Shown one piece after another: positions 25,500 to 34,760 of a stretch of DNA of 64,000 nt (position 1 is its first letter; each line of letters starts with the position of its first letter). The position numbers and the translations under genes were made by a program. Origin of the DNA: Gammaproteobacteria bacterium. Lineage in GTDB: Bacteria; Pseudomonadota; Gammaproteobacteria; Pseudomonadales; Azotimanducaceae_A. The stretch spans positions 34,007-98,006 of the forward strand of contig DUAT01000012.1 in NCBI GenBank assembly GCA_012960755.1, written 5' to 3'. The notes beneath the pieces were generated by a model. That model searched no databases and was not told the DNA's origin. It was given only the letters and a program-made list of their open reading frames with translations.

Positions 25500-28306
25500 T
25501 TGTCGGGCAAAAATGGATTAGTAATGCCGAGCCCGAGCTGGCGATGGGTCGAGTCATCAAGCTTGCACATCGGACTATCTCTGTTTTTTTTGATATTTCA
25601 TCTGAAGAACGGACCTATGCCCGCGATCAGGCCCCTCTTAGCCGGGTCAAATTTAATCCCGGTGACAAGATCGCAACCCAGGACGGCATACTCATCACCG
25701 TCAAATCCGTCAAAGAGAAAGACGGTATTTTCATCTATCACGGTGATTACCTGGGAACAGATACCTTTGTCATGGAGACGGAACTGGATCCCAATGTTCG
25801 ATTCAGTAAACCCCAGGACCGCCTGTTCACTCACCAGTTTGATGACAATGCCTGGTTTAACCTGCGCTACGACACCTGGTGCCATGCTTCCCGCCTGGCA
25901 AATGCAAAGAACCGGGGCTTGTACGGACCCAGGGTTTCACTTGTGCCGCACCAGATGTACATTGCCAACGAAGTTGCTGGTCGTTTTGCTCCCCGGGTTC
26001 TGCTGGCGGATGAAGTCGGACTGGGAAAGACAATTGAAGCCGGTTTAATCGTCCACCAACAGTTACAGACCGGTCGGGCTGCCCGTGTCCTGATCATTGT
26101 GCCTGAAGCCCTCACGTTCCAATGGTTCGTCGAAATGATCCGGCGTTTTAACCTTCAATTCACGGTACTTGATGAAGAGCGCTGTCAGCAGATTATCGCC
26201 GACAATACTGAAGAAGCCGTGCTGGAAAATGATGTACCGCCACCATTCAATCCATTCGATGCTCAGCAGTTAATGCTCTGCTCGCTGGATTTGTTCACTC
26301 AAAATTCGGATCGAATCGAACAAATGCTCGAAACAACCTGGGACCTTTTGGTTATCGACGAAGCGCACCATCTCAGATGGAACCCGGATGAGGCCAGTAT
26401 CGAATATTCGATTGTTGAGTTGTTCGCCAAAGCCACCAAAGGATTATTACTGTTAACAGCAACCCCTGAACAACTGGGCCGAACCGGACACTTCGCCCGA
26501 CTGAAACTACTGGACCCGAATCGATTCCATGATTATGAGCTGTTTGTGAATGAGGAATATCAGTTTGAATCGATTGCAGATGCTGCTTATCGGCTGTTAC
26601 AGGGAAGCGAGACCGAAAAAGCTGAGGCGAGGCTCGCAATCCGGAAGATGGTACAGCTGGATGCGTCTGATGCAGACCTGATTGATGCGTTACTGGATCG
26701 TCATGGTACAGGTCGCGTCCTGTTCCGTAATGTTCGCAGTGCCATCAAGGGTTTCCCGGACAGACTGACTTACCCGGTAGCCATGGAGCAACCGGCAATA
26801 TACACCGATCCGCAGTCCTTCTTTCCACAAAAAGGTATTGATAACTGGGTTCAGATTGATCCCAGGATTCCGTGGATCATCGAAATGTTGCAAACACAGC
26901 CTCAGGAAAAATTTCTTCTTATCTGCGCCCACCAGCAAACAGCGCTCGATCTTGAACAGCGACTGAGTGAACTCGTTACCACACGGATCACCGTTTTTCA
27001 CGAGGGTATGGACCTTATCGCCCGTGATCGTGCCGCTAATTACTTTGCCGAAACCAATCGTGGTGCACAATTGCTGATCAGTTCAGAAATAGGCAGTGAA
27101 GGCAGGAACTTCCAGTTTGCCAGCCATTTGATTTTGTTCGATCTCCCCCTTGGCCCGGATCTGCTTGAGCAGCGTATCGGGCGGCTCGACAGAATTGGTC
27201 AGCGGCAGGATGTAAAAATACATATCCCCTACTTTACCGGCACGGCAGGTGAACGTTTGTACCGTTTTTATGAAGAGGCCCTGGGTGTTTTCACCGCACC
27301 TAACCCGGCCGCACAAAGTATCTTTGATGAACTGGCGGGGAGTATTCTGGACGACGATCTGGATCACCTGATTGCCACCGCCACCGCACTGAACGCGACT
27401 CGACAGACTGAATTGAACAAGGGGCGCGATCGACTGCTTGAACTCAACTCCCATCGACCTGAGGTTTCCGGGCGTATTGTCATGGATATTGACCGGGACG
27501 AAGGGGGCAAGACACTCGAAAATTATATGGAACAATCCTTCGAAATATTTGGCCTGGAATCCGAATACACCAGTGATCATGTGATTACCATAAAACCAAC
27601 TGAAAGTATGTTGAGAAATAATTCAGTCAGCATAGAGACCCTCGACCACTATCATTATCCGGAACTGCCGGAGGACGGCATCCGCGTGACCTATGACAGG
27701 CCGACGGCCCTGGCAAACGAGGATATTGGTTTCTTCACCTGGGAAAATCCAATGGTCCAGCAGGCAATGGACCTGGTGAATGCAGATGTTACGGGAAACA
27801 GCACGATGGTTGCGGTTAAACACCCGGAACTGAAAGCCGGAACGCTATTGGTTGAAGTCCTGCACGTGGTTGATTGTGTTGCAGCCGCTGAATTGATGGC
27901 CGACCGATTTTTGCCGCCAGCGGTTATTCGTTCAATGATTAACCCTGACCTGGATGATCTGGCCGGGTCGTTTCCATTTCAAACCTTTGTCATTGAACTA
28001 CTCGATGTGCCGAACGCGACTCTGGGTAATATCGTGGAGAGCCAGATGGACGGAATCAAAACCATGATCGACAGGGCCCGGGAATTGGCCCTTGAAGAAC
28101 TGGAGCGACAGAAGAATAGCGCACTTACCCGACTCAACCGAACCCTCGATCAGGAAACCACCCGCCTGGTTGAACTGGAGAAGGTGAACGAGAGCGTCAG
28201 GCCGGAAGAGATCGATCACCTGCGTCAAACTCACGAATTACTCCGCCAGGCAATTGCCCGGTCTGATGTTCGAATGGATGCAATCAGGGTGGTTGTTGCT
28301 GGTTAG
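25487..28306 (+). CDS. rapA: RNA polymerase-recycling SWI2/SNF2 ATPase RapA
   Basis: RapA binds RNA polymerase and uses ATP to help it recycle after transcription. The protein has 939 residues (968 in E. coli). After two N-terminal SH3-like domains come Walker A, LADEVGLGKT (about 172-181), the DEAH box in VIDEAHHLRW (about 288), LLLTATPEQ (motif III), and the helicase C lobe with SEIGSEGRNFQFA and EQRIGRLDRIGQ (about 535-570). A coiled-coil C-terminus follows. The start region is duplicated, so the ATG best placed for the ribosome binding site is out of frame; translation may depend on reinitiation. It is divergent from the DUF1244 gene. Confidence 0.95.
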   Translation: MAEYIVGQKWISNAEPELAMGRVIKLAHRTISVFFDISSEERTYARDQAPLSRVKFNPGDKIATQDGILITVKSVKEKDGIFIYHGDYLGTDTFVMETELDPNVRFSKPQDRLFTHQFDDNAWFNLRYDTWCHASRLANAKNRGLYGPRVSLVPHQMYIANEVAGRFAPRVLLADEVGLGKTIEAGLIVHQQLQTGRAARVLIIVPEALTFQWFVEMIRRFNLQFTVLDEERCQQIIADNTEEAVLENDVPPPFNPFDAQQLMLCSLDLFTQNSDRIEQMLETTWDLLVIDEAHHLRWNPDEASIEYSIVELFAKATKGLLLLTATPEQLGRTGHFARLKLLDPNRFHDYELFVNEEYQFESIADAAYRLLQGSETEKAEARLAIRKMVQLDASDADLIDALLDRHGTGRVLFRNVRSAIKGFPDRLTYPVAMEQPAIYTDPQSFFPQKGIDNWVQIDPRIPWIIEMLQTQPQEKFLLICAHQQTALDLEQRLSELVTTRITVFHEGMDLIARDRAANYFAETNRGAQLLISSEIGSEGRNFQFASHLILFDLPLGPDLLEQRIGRLDRIGQRQDVKIHIPYFTGTAGERLYRFYEEALGVFTAPNPAAQSIFDELAGSILDDDLDHLIATATALNATRQTELNKGRDRLLELNSHRPEVSGRIVMDIDRDEGGKTLENYMEQSFEIFGLESEYTSDHVITIKPTESMLRNNSVSIETLDHYHYPELPEDGIRVTYDRPTALANEDIGFFTWENPMVQQAMDLVNADVTGNSTMVAVKHPELKAGTLLVEVLHVVDCVAAAELMADRFLPPAVIRSMINPDLDDLAGSFPFQTFVIELLDVPNATLGNIVESQMDGIKTMIDRARELALEELERQKNSALTRLNRTLDQETTRLVELEKVNESVRPEEIDHLRQTHELLRQAIARSDVRMDAIRVVVAG

Positions 28307-28325
28307 CGATGTTGGTTAGCAAGAA
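28300..28325. repeat. 13-bp repeat over the rapA stop codon
   Basis: TGGTTAGC at 28300-28307 holds the rapA stop codon TAG and recurs at 28313-28320, a period of 13 bases. The flanking bases are only partly alike, so this is a weaker case than the duplication at the start of the gene. Confidence 0.5.
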
Positions 28326-28343
28326 TCGCTGAGTGCCGTCAGG

Positions 28344-29222
28344 TCAATCACCCAATGCATTCAGGCTGGCTTCGAATCGCTCCTTCTGTGCCTTGTTGTT
28401 GGTCATGTCAATTGCCTTCTTCGAATGCTCCTCGAACGCAGCATCGTCACCCAGGTAATGATAAGCCTGCGCCAGCACTAAATGGCCGTCACAATTTCCT
28501 GGACCGGCCCAGTGTTTAGGTAACAGGTTAAACGCGTTGGCATGACTGATAGCCTGCTGGTATTTCTTTTGCGCGAGGTAATACCGCGCGATATTGATAA
28601 CAGAAGACGGCGAGCGTTTCATTTCGAGCGCCTTAAGATACAGTTCTTCAGCCCTGGTATATTCCTCATCCCGACTCGCCAGACCGGCTTCCATCAATAC
28701 CCAGTCTGGTTCACTGACTAGCTTTAACTTCGCAAGGTAGACCATCCCCTTCTCAATATCCCCTCCTCCCATTTTCGGCGCATAAAGTAGCCAACCGGTG
28801 TAGAACATGTTGCCCCGGAGATGGGTTGGTTCATGATCAGCCGCTGTGGCCATGGCTTTTTTCAGCTTGCCAAACATCCCCGCTTTGCGAAACACATTCA
28901 CTTCGTTAATCCGCAGCAAATAGATCAGTGTCAACGCATACTGATAGTCGGGATTTTGGGGTTCAATCTCGGCTGCACGACTCATGGCTTCCAGCGCTTC
29001 TTTCGCCTGATCCGTCTTGTATAGACTCAGGCCGTAGTAGTAGAGAAATTCGGGGTTATCCTCATTCCCAGCATCCGATTCAATATCATAGAAGTACTCA
29101 GTGGCTTGTTGATAATCTGCTTGCGTGAATAACTCTATTCCAGGCTGAAGGTTGCCGTCCGACAACACAGGATGACTCTGTAACAGCAGTATTAAAACGA
29201 GATACGGCAACTTTTTACTCAT
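28344..29222 (-). CDS. Secreted TPR-repeat protein of the efflux module
   Basis: This 292-residue protein begins with a signal peptide (hydrophobic LPYLVLILLLQSHPVLSDG) and then tetratricopeptide-like helical pairs, clearest at NPEFLYYYGLSLYKTDQAKE and in two further repeats near residues 195-260. It is probably periplasmic. It is the last gene of the leftward adaptor-ATPase-ATPase-permease operon, 18 bases after the permease, and its start region lies in a 13-bp tandem duplication. A scaffolding role for the exporter is an inference from position only. Confidence 0.8.
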   Translation of the reverse strand: MSKKLPYLVLILLLQSHPVLSDGNLQPGIELFTQADYQQATEYFYDIESDAGNEDNPEFLYYYGLSLYKTDQAKEALEAMSRAAEIEPQNPDYQYALTLIYLLRINEVNVFRKAGMFGKLKKAMATAADHEPTHLRGNMFYTGWLLYAPKMGGGDIEKGMVYLAKLKLVSEPDWVLMEAGLASRDEEYTRAEELYLKALEMKRSPSSVINIARYYLAQKKYQQAISHANAFNLLPKHWAGPGNCDGHLVLAQAYHYLGDDAAFEEHSKKAIDMTNNKAQKERFEASLNALGD

Positions 29223-29248
29223 AGCTCTTATTCATCGCTCTTATTCAT
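29223..29248. repeat. 13-bp tandem duplication at the permease/TPR junction
   Basis: Read leftward, ATGAATAAGAGCG is followed by ATGAATAAGAGCT and then by the true TPR start ATGAGTAAAAAG. The first copy holds the permease stop codon. Both copies open seven-codon-or-shorter frames (MNKSDE, MNKSYE), and the second overlaps the TPR start. Confidence 0.85.
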
Positions 29249-30452
29249 AGTGCAGGGCTTCTCCAGGTTCCATGGCGACAATTTTCCGAACCGGAAGATA
29301 GGACGCCAACATTATCAGTATCCCAAAAATCAGCAGGGTACTGCCATACACAAAAGGAATCTCAATGGTGCCGGTGAGCCGTGACGGGATGATGTTGAAC
29401 AGGGCCAGTGCGGCGCCGCCGCCAATGATAGCGCCGAAAAAAAGATAGCCGATGCCCTGCCGTAAATAAATATTGATGATGGATTTCTTCGTCGAACCAA
29501 TTGCGCGACGTATACCTATTTCGTTTGCCCGCAAGAAAATCGACCGGGATATGATACCGTAGATGCCAACCACGGCCAGGAACAAAGCGACCGAGGCGAT
29601 GACGGTAAGTAGATAGGCAAAAAACTTGAACTCCACCAGGTTTACCTGCTGAATATCGACCAGGGGTTTAATGTTATTCACAGGAATGTCCCGGTCGACG
29701 TTCCCTGAAGCGGCTTTGAAAATTTTCTGCGGGGAAATTTCAATGACACTTTTGATTCCAACCGTGAATTGCCTTGGCATATCCTGCCGGACATACCGAT
29801 ACACGGTTGGATTGCGCCAGGCTTTGATTGGAAACCTCTGTACCACCAGCTGACCGACGCCGACTACCGTAAGCCACTGATTGTCTCTTTCCGGATCAAG
29901 CTGCAACCGTTTCCCCAGTGCAGATTCGTTGGGCCAGTTATCCGCCGCAAACTCACTATCAACGATAGCCACGGTCGGCGTATTTTCGGTATCTGTCACG
30001 TCAAACTGACGACCTTCGAAGTCGATGTTCAACACGTCAAAGTAGTTCGCGTCGATCCAGATCACACTGGTCTGGGGTAAACTCTCATGTACCCTGGTCT
30101 CCGTGGCAGATAAGTTATACGCAAATGCTGTGGCTCTTTGCCCCGGAAAAGCTGTACTGATGGTAACATCACCTATCGCGGGGTGGCGCCGTAATTCGTC
30201 CGCAAGATCAGTCATGTATTGCAATCGCGGTTGATGCGCCTGATAGCGGTTTGAAGTCAGGTTGACCATGGCGGTGTCAATATCCTGACTGTCGGCGCCG
30301 TATTCGATGTCTGTCATCTGCAGTGTAAACGACACATTGAGGCCACATAGAATCAACAGGCAAAACGACAAGGTCACTTCGATCACGACAATCGCCCTAA
30401 GGGTAAGACTACCCACTTTATCCGTTGCGCCTTTCGAGCCACTCTCCAACAC
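29241..30452 (-). CDS. MacB/FtsX-type ABC permease, C-terminal part of a frameshifted gene
   Basis: This is the second half of a permease of about 810 residues whose first half is at 30466-31674. It holds one membrane segment near its start, a periplasmic MacB_PCD-like domain, and the C-terminal FtsX domain with three helices and FLRANEIGIRRAIGSTKKSI, the coupling motif of this family. The first methionine here is not a natural start: in the same frame, upstream codons read FAAIRASRKDLGRVLESG, exactly the linker expected after the first half. The two halves are joined if one T is removed from a run of five (30489-30493 on the + strand). It is either inactivated, rescued by slippage, or a base error. 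Confidence 0.8.
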   Translation of the reverse strand: MLESGSKGATDKVGSLTLRAIVVIEVTLSFCLLILCGLNVSFTLQMTDIEYGADSQDIDTAMVNLTSNRYQAHQPRLQYMTDLADELRRHPAIGDVTISTAFPGQRATAFAYNLSATETRVHESLPQTSVIWIDANYFDVLNIDFEGRQFDVTDTENTPTVAIVDSEFAADNWPNESALGKRLQLDPERDNQWLTVVGVGQLVVQRFPIKAWRNPTVYRYVRQDMPRQFTVGIKSVIEISPQKIFKAASGNVDRDIPVNNIKPLVDIQQVNLVEFKFFAYLLTVIASVALFLAVVGIYGIISRSIFLRANEIGIRRAIGSTKKSIINIYLRQGIGYLFFGAIIGGGAALALFNIIPSRLTGTIEIPFVYGSTLLIFGILIMLASYLPVRKIVAMEPGEALHYE

Positions 30453-30465
30453 CCGCCCGAGATCC

Positions 30466-31674
30466 TTACGCGATGCCCTGATCGCCGCAAAAACTGCCGG
30501 ATAACAACCAGATGGTCAAAGTGAGAAAAACGACAAATGTGATACCAGTGCTGTCCGGCGTTAAATCCTGCCAAAAAGGTCGTTGCGTCAATTTGGTCAC
30601 CAGACCTTCGGCATAGCCTTGCAACAGTTGCATAGCCGTGTCGGCTATCAATACTCCCAGCATGGATCCGATAACACACAAGATCAGTGATTCGGTCAAC
30701 ACCTGGGTGAATATCTGCCAGCGTCCCGCACCGACTGCATTTCGAATCGCCAATTCCTGCATTCGGGTATTCGCTCTAACCAGGAACAGGCTACTAAGAT
30801 TCACACAGACCAGCAGAACAATAATCAATGCCATCCCGCCCAACAATTCAGGTGTCCCGTTGTTGCTGTCTTGCGTGTGTCTGGCGTGAATCGTCACCGC
30901 ACCGTAGAGCAGGTTATAGATTGTCGGGTTCCGTTCACGTAATTGCGCCAGTACATTCTTAACATCAGCCGTCGCCGAAGCGAGATTGGAATCCCGGCTC
31001 AGTACGCCCACCGCCAGGTAGATCGCAGGCTCTTCCACGGCGGCAGCCGATGGTATAGCCAAAGGGAACCACAGATCATAATTTGTCGGATAGGCATAGC
31101 CTTCAGGCATAACACCCACGATAATATAGGGCTCAGCGTTCATTCGGGTTTTCTTGCCGATGATGTCCAGGTCACCCAAATAGTAGTTTTGCCACAATCG
31201 GTAGCTGATCAAGACGACCCGTACCGTATCAATACCGGTATCCTCATCGTGCAACAATCTGCCGCTGATCGGATTGACTGTCGTTGCAGCCAGCAGGTTC
31301 GGCATTATCTTCGCCGCAAGATACATTTCCGCACTCCGGCCACTCGTCCCTATATCTGAGACGATAGTCGGAAATGACTGGAACGCCCCTAACGTCTCAA
31401 AACTGTGAGTCCCATTTTTAATGGCGTTAAATGCAAATCCATTCATGGGCAGCGCATCATTCTCCCTGCCGGATTCCTTCTGGGCCTGTTTTATCGCCAC
31501 AAAACGATCGCCATTGACGAACGGCATCTCCTGAAAGTAGGTATTTTTGACAAACGAGAACAGGATAAGAACAATCGCAACACCGAAGGTCACGACCAGC
31601 AAACAGATCAAACTGAACACAGGCGTCTTTTTTAACAGGCGCAAGGTGTACTTCAAGTCATTTAGCGTATTCAT
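30466..31674 (-). CDS. MacB/FtsX-type ABC permease, N-terminal part of a frameshifted gene
   Basis: This is the first half of the duplicated-permease type: N-terminal helix (FSLICLLVVTFGVAIVLIL), a periplasmic domain, then FtsX helices with VRANTRMQELAIRNAVGAGR, the conserved cytoplasmic coupling motif, and further helices. It ends abruptly with SGSFCGDQGIA after a run of five T where the frame breaks. Deleting one T restores LSGSFAAIRASRKDLG and continues into 29241-30452. Together the halves would make a full permease working with the two ATPases and the adaptor upstream in a MacAB-like exporter. Confidence 0.8.
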   Translation of the reverse strand: MNTLNDLKYTLRLLKKTPVFSLICLLVVTFGVAIVLILFSFVKNTYFQEMPFVNGDRFVAIKQAQKESGRENDALPMNGFAFNAIKNGTHSFETLGAFQSFPTIVSDIGTSGRSAEMYLAAKIMPNLLAATTVNPISGRLLHDEDTGIDTVRVVLISYRLWQNYYLGDLDIIGKKTRMNAEPYIIVGVMPEGYAYPTNYDLWFPLAIPSAAAVEEPAIYLAVGVLSRDSNLASATADVKNVLAQLRERNPTIYNLLYGAVTIHARHTQDSNNGTPELLGGMALIIVLLVCVNLSSLFLVRANTRMQELAIRNAVGAGRWQIFTQVLTESLILCVIGSMLGVLIADTAMQLLQGYAEGLVTKLTQRPFWQDLTPDSTGITFVVFLTLTIWLLSGSFCGDQGIA

Positions 31675-31718
31675 TTATTCCGTCCACTAATGCGATAACT
31701 GGTGCACTGTCTCGTGCA

Positions 31719-32441
31719 TTAGCCGGCCATCCCCTCAACCCGCATATTGGCTGTAGGCTGGTCATCTGCAATCTTGCCATCAAACAAGGTCACCTGGCGG
31801 TCTGCACGCAAGGCAGATCTCGGATCATGAGTCACCATACAAATGGTGCTGCCCTGTTTATGTAAATTGTCCAGCAGTTCCATCACGATACCGGCGTTCT
31901 TTGAGTCCAGGTTACCGGTAGGCTCATCCGCTAACAGCACTTTGGGATCACCAGTGAGTGCCCTGGCGATGGCGACCCGTTGTTGCTGACCGCCAGAAAG
32001 TTGCGCCGGGAAGTGGTTCAACCGGTGGGCCATGTCGACCTTCTCGAGTGCCTCCTGAACCTTGGCTTTGCGTTCTTTACGCTTCAGTTCTTTTCGGTAG
32101 GTTAATGGCAGTTCGACATTTTCAAATACGTTCATGTCACCAATCAAATTGAATGCCTGGAAGATAAAGCCAATCTGGCGGTTGCGTACCTGGGCCTGGC
32201 GCGACTGGCTGAGGGACGCTACGTCTTCGCCATCCAGCAGATACTGACCGTTAGTTGAAGAGTTGAGCAAACCCATCACCGACAGTAAAGTCGATTTACC
32301 GCAACCCGATGGTCCATTGATGGACACATACTCGCCTTCATGGATTTCAAGATGAACGTCTTCCAACGCCCGGGTTTCTATTTCGTCGGTATAGAATATT
32401 TTCTGAATACCCTTGAGTGTGATTAATGCACTGTCACTCAT
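31719..32441 (-). CDS. ABC transporter ATPase (MacB/LolD-like), copy 2
   Basis: This 240-residue ATPase has Walker A GPSGCGKST (about 42), the Q-loop IFQAFNLIGD, signature LSGGQQQRVAIARAL (about 145), Walker B VLLADEPTGNLDS and the H-loop THDP. This is the MacB/LolD/FtsE class that partners FtsX-type permeases. It is a close paralogue of the next ATPase upstream in the operon (32530-33270), sharing most motif-flanking residues. Only one permease gene is present, so the pair may form a heterodimer, or one may be spare. Confidence 0.92.
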   Translation of the reverse strand: MSDSALITLKGIQKIFYTDEIETRALEDVHLEIHEGEYVSINGPSGCGKSTLLSVMGLLNSSTNGQYLLDGEDVASLSQSRQAQVRNRQIGFIFQAFNLIGDMNVFENVELPLTYRKELKRKERKAKVQEALEKVDMAHRLNHFPAQLSGGQQQRVAIARALTGDPKVLLADEPTGNLDSKNAGIVMELLDNLHKQGSTICMVTHDPRSALRADRQVTLFDGKIADDQPTANMRVEGMAG

Positions 32442-32529
32442 TTATTTCCACGTAAAATTGTTAATTGTCGGCATCAGCTAATCCTTTATCCGACTGCGAA
32501 TATTTGTTCGGTCAATTATCGGATTACCG

Positions 32530-33270
32530 CTATACAGCCTGAAGATGGTTAAGCCCATCCGCCGGATCCAGCTTCGCAGCAGTGTCGTCAGGCGCGCTGA
32601 TCTTGCCATCGAACAGTTCAACTTGCCACTTCGCCTGGCCCGCGGATCGTGGATCATGAGTCACCAGGCAGATGGTTGTCCCTTCCCGGTTGAGCTTGTC
32701 AAAGATCGCCATGACAATAGCCGCCGCCTTGGAGTCCAGGTTACCTGTTGGCTCATCGGCGAGAATGATCTTCGGCTTACCGACCAAAGCCCGGCCAATG
32801 GCGATACGTTGCTGTTGTCCCCCCGACAGTTGAGCTGGGAAGTAATCCTTAAAAGCCGTCATTTCCATCCTTTCAAGGATTTCACTCACCAGTTCGCGTC
32901 GCTGTTTTCTGGAAACACCCTTGCGATAGATAAGCGGCAGTTCAACATTTTCGGCCGCCGTCATTTCCGATGTCAGGTTAAACGCCTGGAAGATAAATCC
33001 CAGGTCCCGGTTGCGAATTTTTGCCTGGTCTGACTGCTTTAACGTTCCCACATCTTCGCCGTTGAGCAGGTATTGGCCACTGGTCGCGCTATTGAGTAAT
33101 CCGATAATCGACAGCAAGGTTGACTTCCCACATCCAGATGGACCACAAATCGACAAGTACTCACCCTCATTCAGGGAGAGATCTATGTTACTTAAGACAC
33201 GGGTTTCTAGTTTCCCTACCCTGTAGATTTTGTTGATATTGGTCAGGTGAATAATCGTTCGTTCACTCAT
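32530..33270 (-). CDS. ABC transporter ATPase (MacB/LolD-like), copy 1
   Basis: This 246-residue ATPase has Walker A GPSGCGKST, the Q-loop IFQAFNLTSE, signature LSGGQQQRIAIGRAL, Walker B IILADEPTGNLDS and H-loop THDP. ATG 33270 is chosen over 33294 because GGGGGAGT lies 7 bases before it. It sits between the adaptor gene and ATPase copy 2, all reading left. It would drive the FtsX-type permease downstream. Confidence 0.92.
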   Translation of the reverse strand: MSERTIIHLTNINKIYRVGKLETRVLSNIDLSLNEGEYLSICGPSGCGKSTLLSIIGLLNSATSGQYLLNGEDVGTLKQSDQAKIRNRDLGFIFQAFNLTSEMTAAENVELPLIYRKGVSRKQRRELVSEILERMEMTAFKDYFPAQLSGGQQQRIAIGRALVGKPKIILADEPTGNLDSKAAAIVMAIFDKLNREGTTICLVTHDPRSAGQAKWQVELFDGKISAPDDTAAKLDPADGLNHLQAV

Positions 33271-33304
33271 TGATGTACTCCCCCATGGTTCCACGTCATG
33301 TAAT

Positions 33305-34555
33305 TTAATTTAACAGTATTCTTGGTTGATCCTGCCAGTCGCTGCTATCAGATAAAATCACCCGGTCACCCGGAACCAGGCCATCCAGTACTTCGACCCG
33401 GTTCACCGATGACCGGCCAAGCATCACCCGCACCCTGCTTGCGTAATCACTGTCGCTATCGAGTTTATAGATAGTGACCTCGGCGTTGGTACGGGTGAAA
33501 GTTGGCTTACCGACAAATATTGCCTCGTCGATTTGAGCGATGTAGATAATGCCTTCCACCTGTAACTGCAGCCGTGCGCCTTTGGGTAGTCTACCTTCAA
33601 GCTCTACATCCACGATCACAGTACCCTCACTAACGCCTGGATCTATCCGACTCACCTTCCCTTTTACGGTGCCATTTCGAGTATCAATAATGGCATTTTG
33701 ACCGATAATCACCTCCCCGGCTTGTCTCGCCGGGACGCGCAACTCCGCGTACAAAACATCTTGTCTCGCCAATTTGCCAATTGGACTACCGAGAATCAAT
33801 TGTTGCCCCAGTTCCAGATCAAATTGCTGCACCACGGCAGCAATTCCTGCCACAATACTGAGATTGGTGACCCGGTCGTTGGCTCTGTCCAGTGCTCGCG
33901 CCAGTTGTGTGACTCGGGATTTCTTCACCGTCAGCAAGGTATCCATGTTATTTCGATTTTGTTGCAGGCGTTTTTCCTCGATGGCGACGGTTTGTTTGAG
34001 TTGCTCAACGCTGAGTTCGCGCTGCTGGTAATCAATATCAGAGACAATGTTTTTATCGTGCAGTATTCGTTCGGCTTCCAGTTTGAGGATTTCTTTTTTA
34101 AACGCGAATTTAGCCTGCAGCGCATACACTTCCTGATTCAGAATGCCATTGCGCAGTTCCACCTCAAACACTTTAAGATCAGCCACGGTACCTTTCCAGG
34201 CAGAGAACGCTTCTTCCGCTGCGTTGACGACCCCGGGGTTACTCAGTTGCGCCAACAACTGACCGGTTTTCACCTCATCGCCGGGTGCAACGAAAACCCT
34301 CGCTACTCGCCCCTCTACCTGGGCAGATATCAGTTCGATGTCCCTCGGCAGTAATTCACCATTTGCACTAACGCGGATTTCCAGAGTCCCTCTCTGGACA
34401 GTATCGACAAGGAGTGTATCCCTATCCACCCGGCGACTTTCGAAATCCATACCAGCAATGGAGATGGCGCTATACAGGAACAACATGGCAAGCACGCTAA
34501 AGCCACCGACTTTTTTCACAGCTGCAAATTTGGATTTTTCCCTGACACGATCCAT
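33305..34555 (-). CDS. Periplasmic adaptor (MacA/HlyD-like membrane fusion protein)
   Basis: This 416-residue protein has one N-terminal membrane anchor (VLAMLFLYSAISIAGM), a biotinyl-lipoyl-like segment (AQVEGRVARVFVAPGDEVKTGQ, first part near residue 75), a long alpha-helical hairpin at about 110-235, the second lipoyl half, and beta-barrel domains. It links an inner-membrane ABC exporter to an outer-membrane channel. It is the first gene after a sigma-54-type promoter at 34706-34720 and leads the exporter operon. No TolC-like gene is nearby. Confidence 0.88.
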   Translation of the reverse strand: MDRVREKSKFAAVKKVGGFSVLAMLFLYSAISIAGMDFESRRVDRDTLLVDTVQRGTLEIRVSANGELLPRDIELISAQVEGRVARVFVAPGDEVKTGQLLAQLSNPGVVNAAEEAFSAWKGTVADLKVFEVELRNGILNQEVYALQAKFAFKKEILKLEAERILHDKNIVSDIDYQQRELSVEQLKQTVAIEEKRLQQNRNNMDTLLTVKKSRVTQLARALDRANDRVTNLSIVAGIAAVVQQFDLELGQQLILGSPIGKLARQDVLYAELRVPARQAGEVIIGQNAIIDTRNGTVKGKVSRIDPGVSEGTVIVDVELEGRLPKGARLQLQVEGIIYIAQIDEAIFVGKPTFTRTNAEVTIYKLDSDSDYASRVRVMLGRSSVNRVEVLDGLVPGDRVILSDSSDWQDQPRILLN

Positions 34556-34705
34556 AACTATCTCGAATTGAATAAAAAAGTGTTTACTGACTCAGGCCCT
34601 ATCAACAAACAGTGCGATAGACTTCTTAACGGGGGCCAAAACGTCACCTCACTCCGTTCTCAGGTTATCCACGAACCAGTAAACACGAAAGAAACATATT
34701 CGTGG

Positions 34706-34720
34706 GCAAACCCTATGCCA
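34706..34720 (-). promoter_or_regulatory. Sigma-54 (-24/-12) promoter before the exporter operon
   Basis: Read leftward, TGGCATAGGGTTTGC fits the sigma-54 consensus TGGCAC-N5-TTGC with one mismatch and exact GG-N10-GC spacing. It is 151 bases before the adaptor start. The enhancer-binding-protein-type regulator and kinase encoded directly upstream make the match meaningful. Confidence 0.6.
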
Positions 34721-34760
34721 GAATGTAGATCATTGAATTTGTTACACATATTCTGCGTGG

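Noticed and set aside
27083..27580. A 165-codon frame opposite rapA
   Set aside because: It is antisense to the conserved helicase C lobe and shows no family motif.
30489..30493. Programmed ribosomal frameshift in the permease
   Set aside because: The slip needed is +1 at a run of five T with no supporting stimulator that I can see; a plain indel is simpler.
31687..31722. Inverted repeat CTAATGC...GCATTAG at the end of ATPase copy 2 as a terminator
   Set aside because: The arms are only seven bases with a 22-base loop and no T run, and the operon continues through it.
33698..34354. A 218-codon open frame on the + strand opposite the adaptor gene
   Set aside because: It lies wholly within a well-supported adaptor gene, has no domain pattern, and its composition follows the opposite strand.
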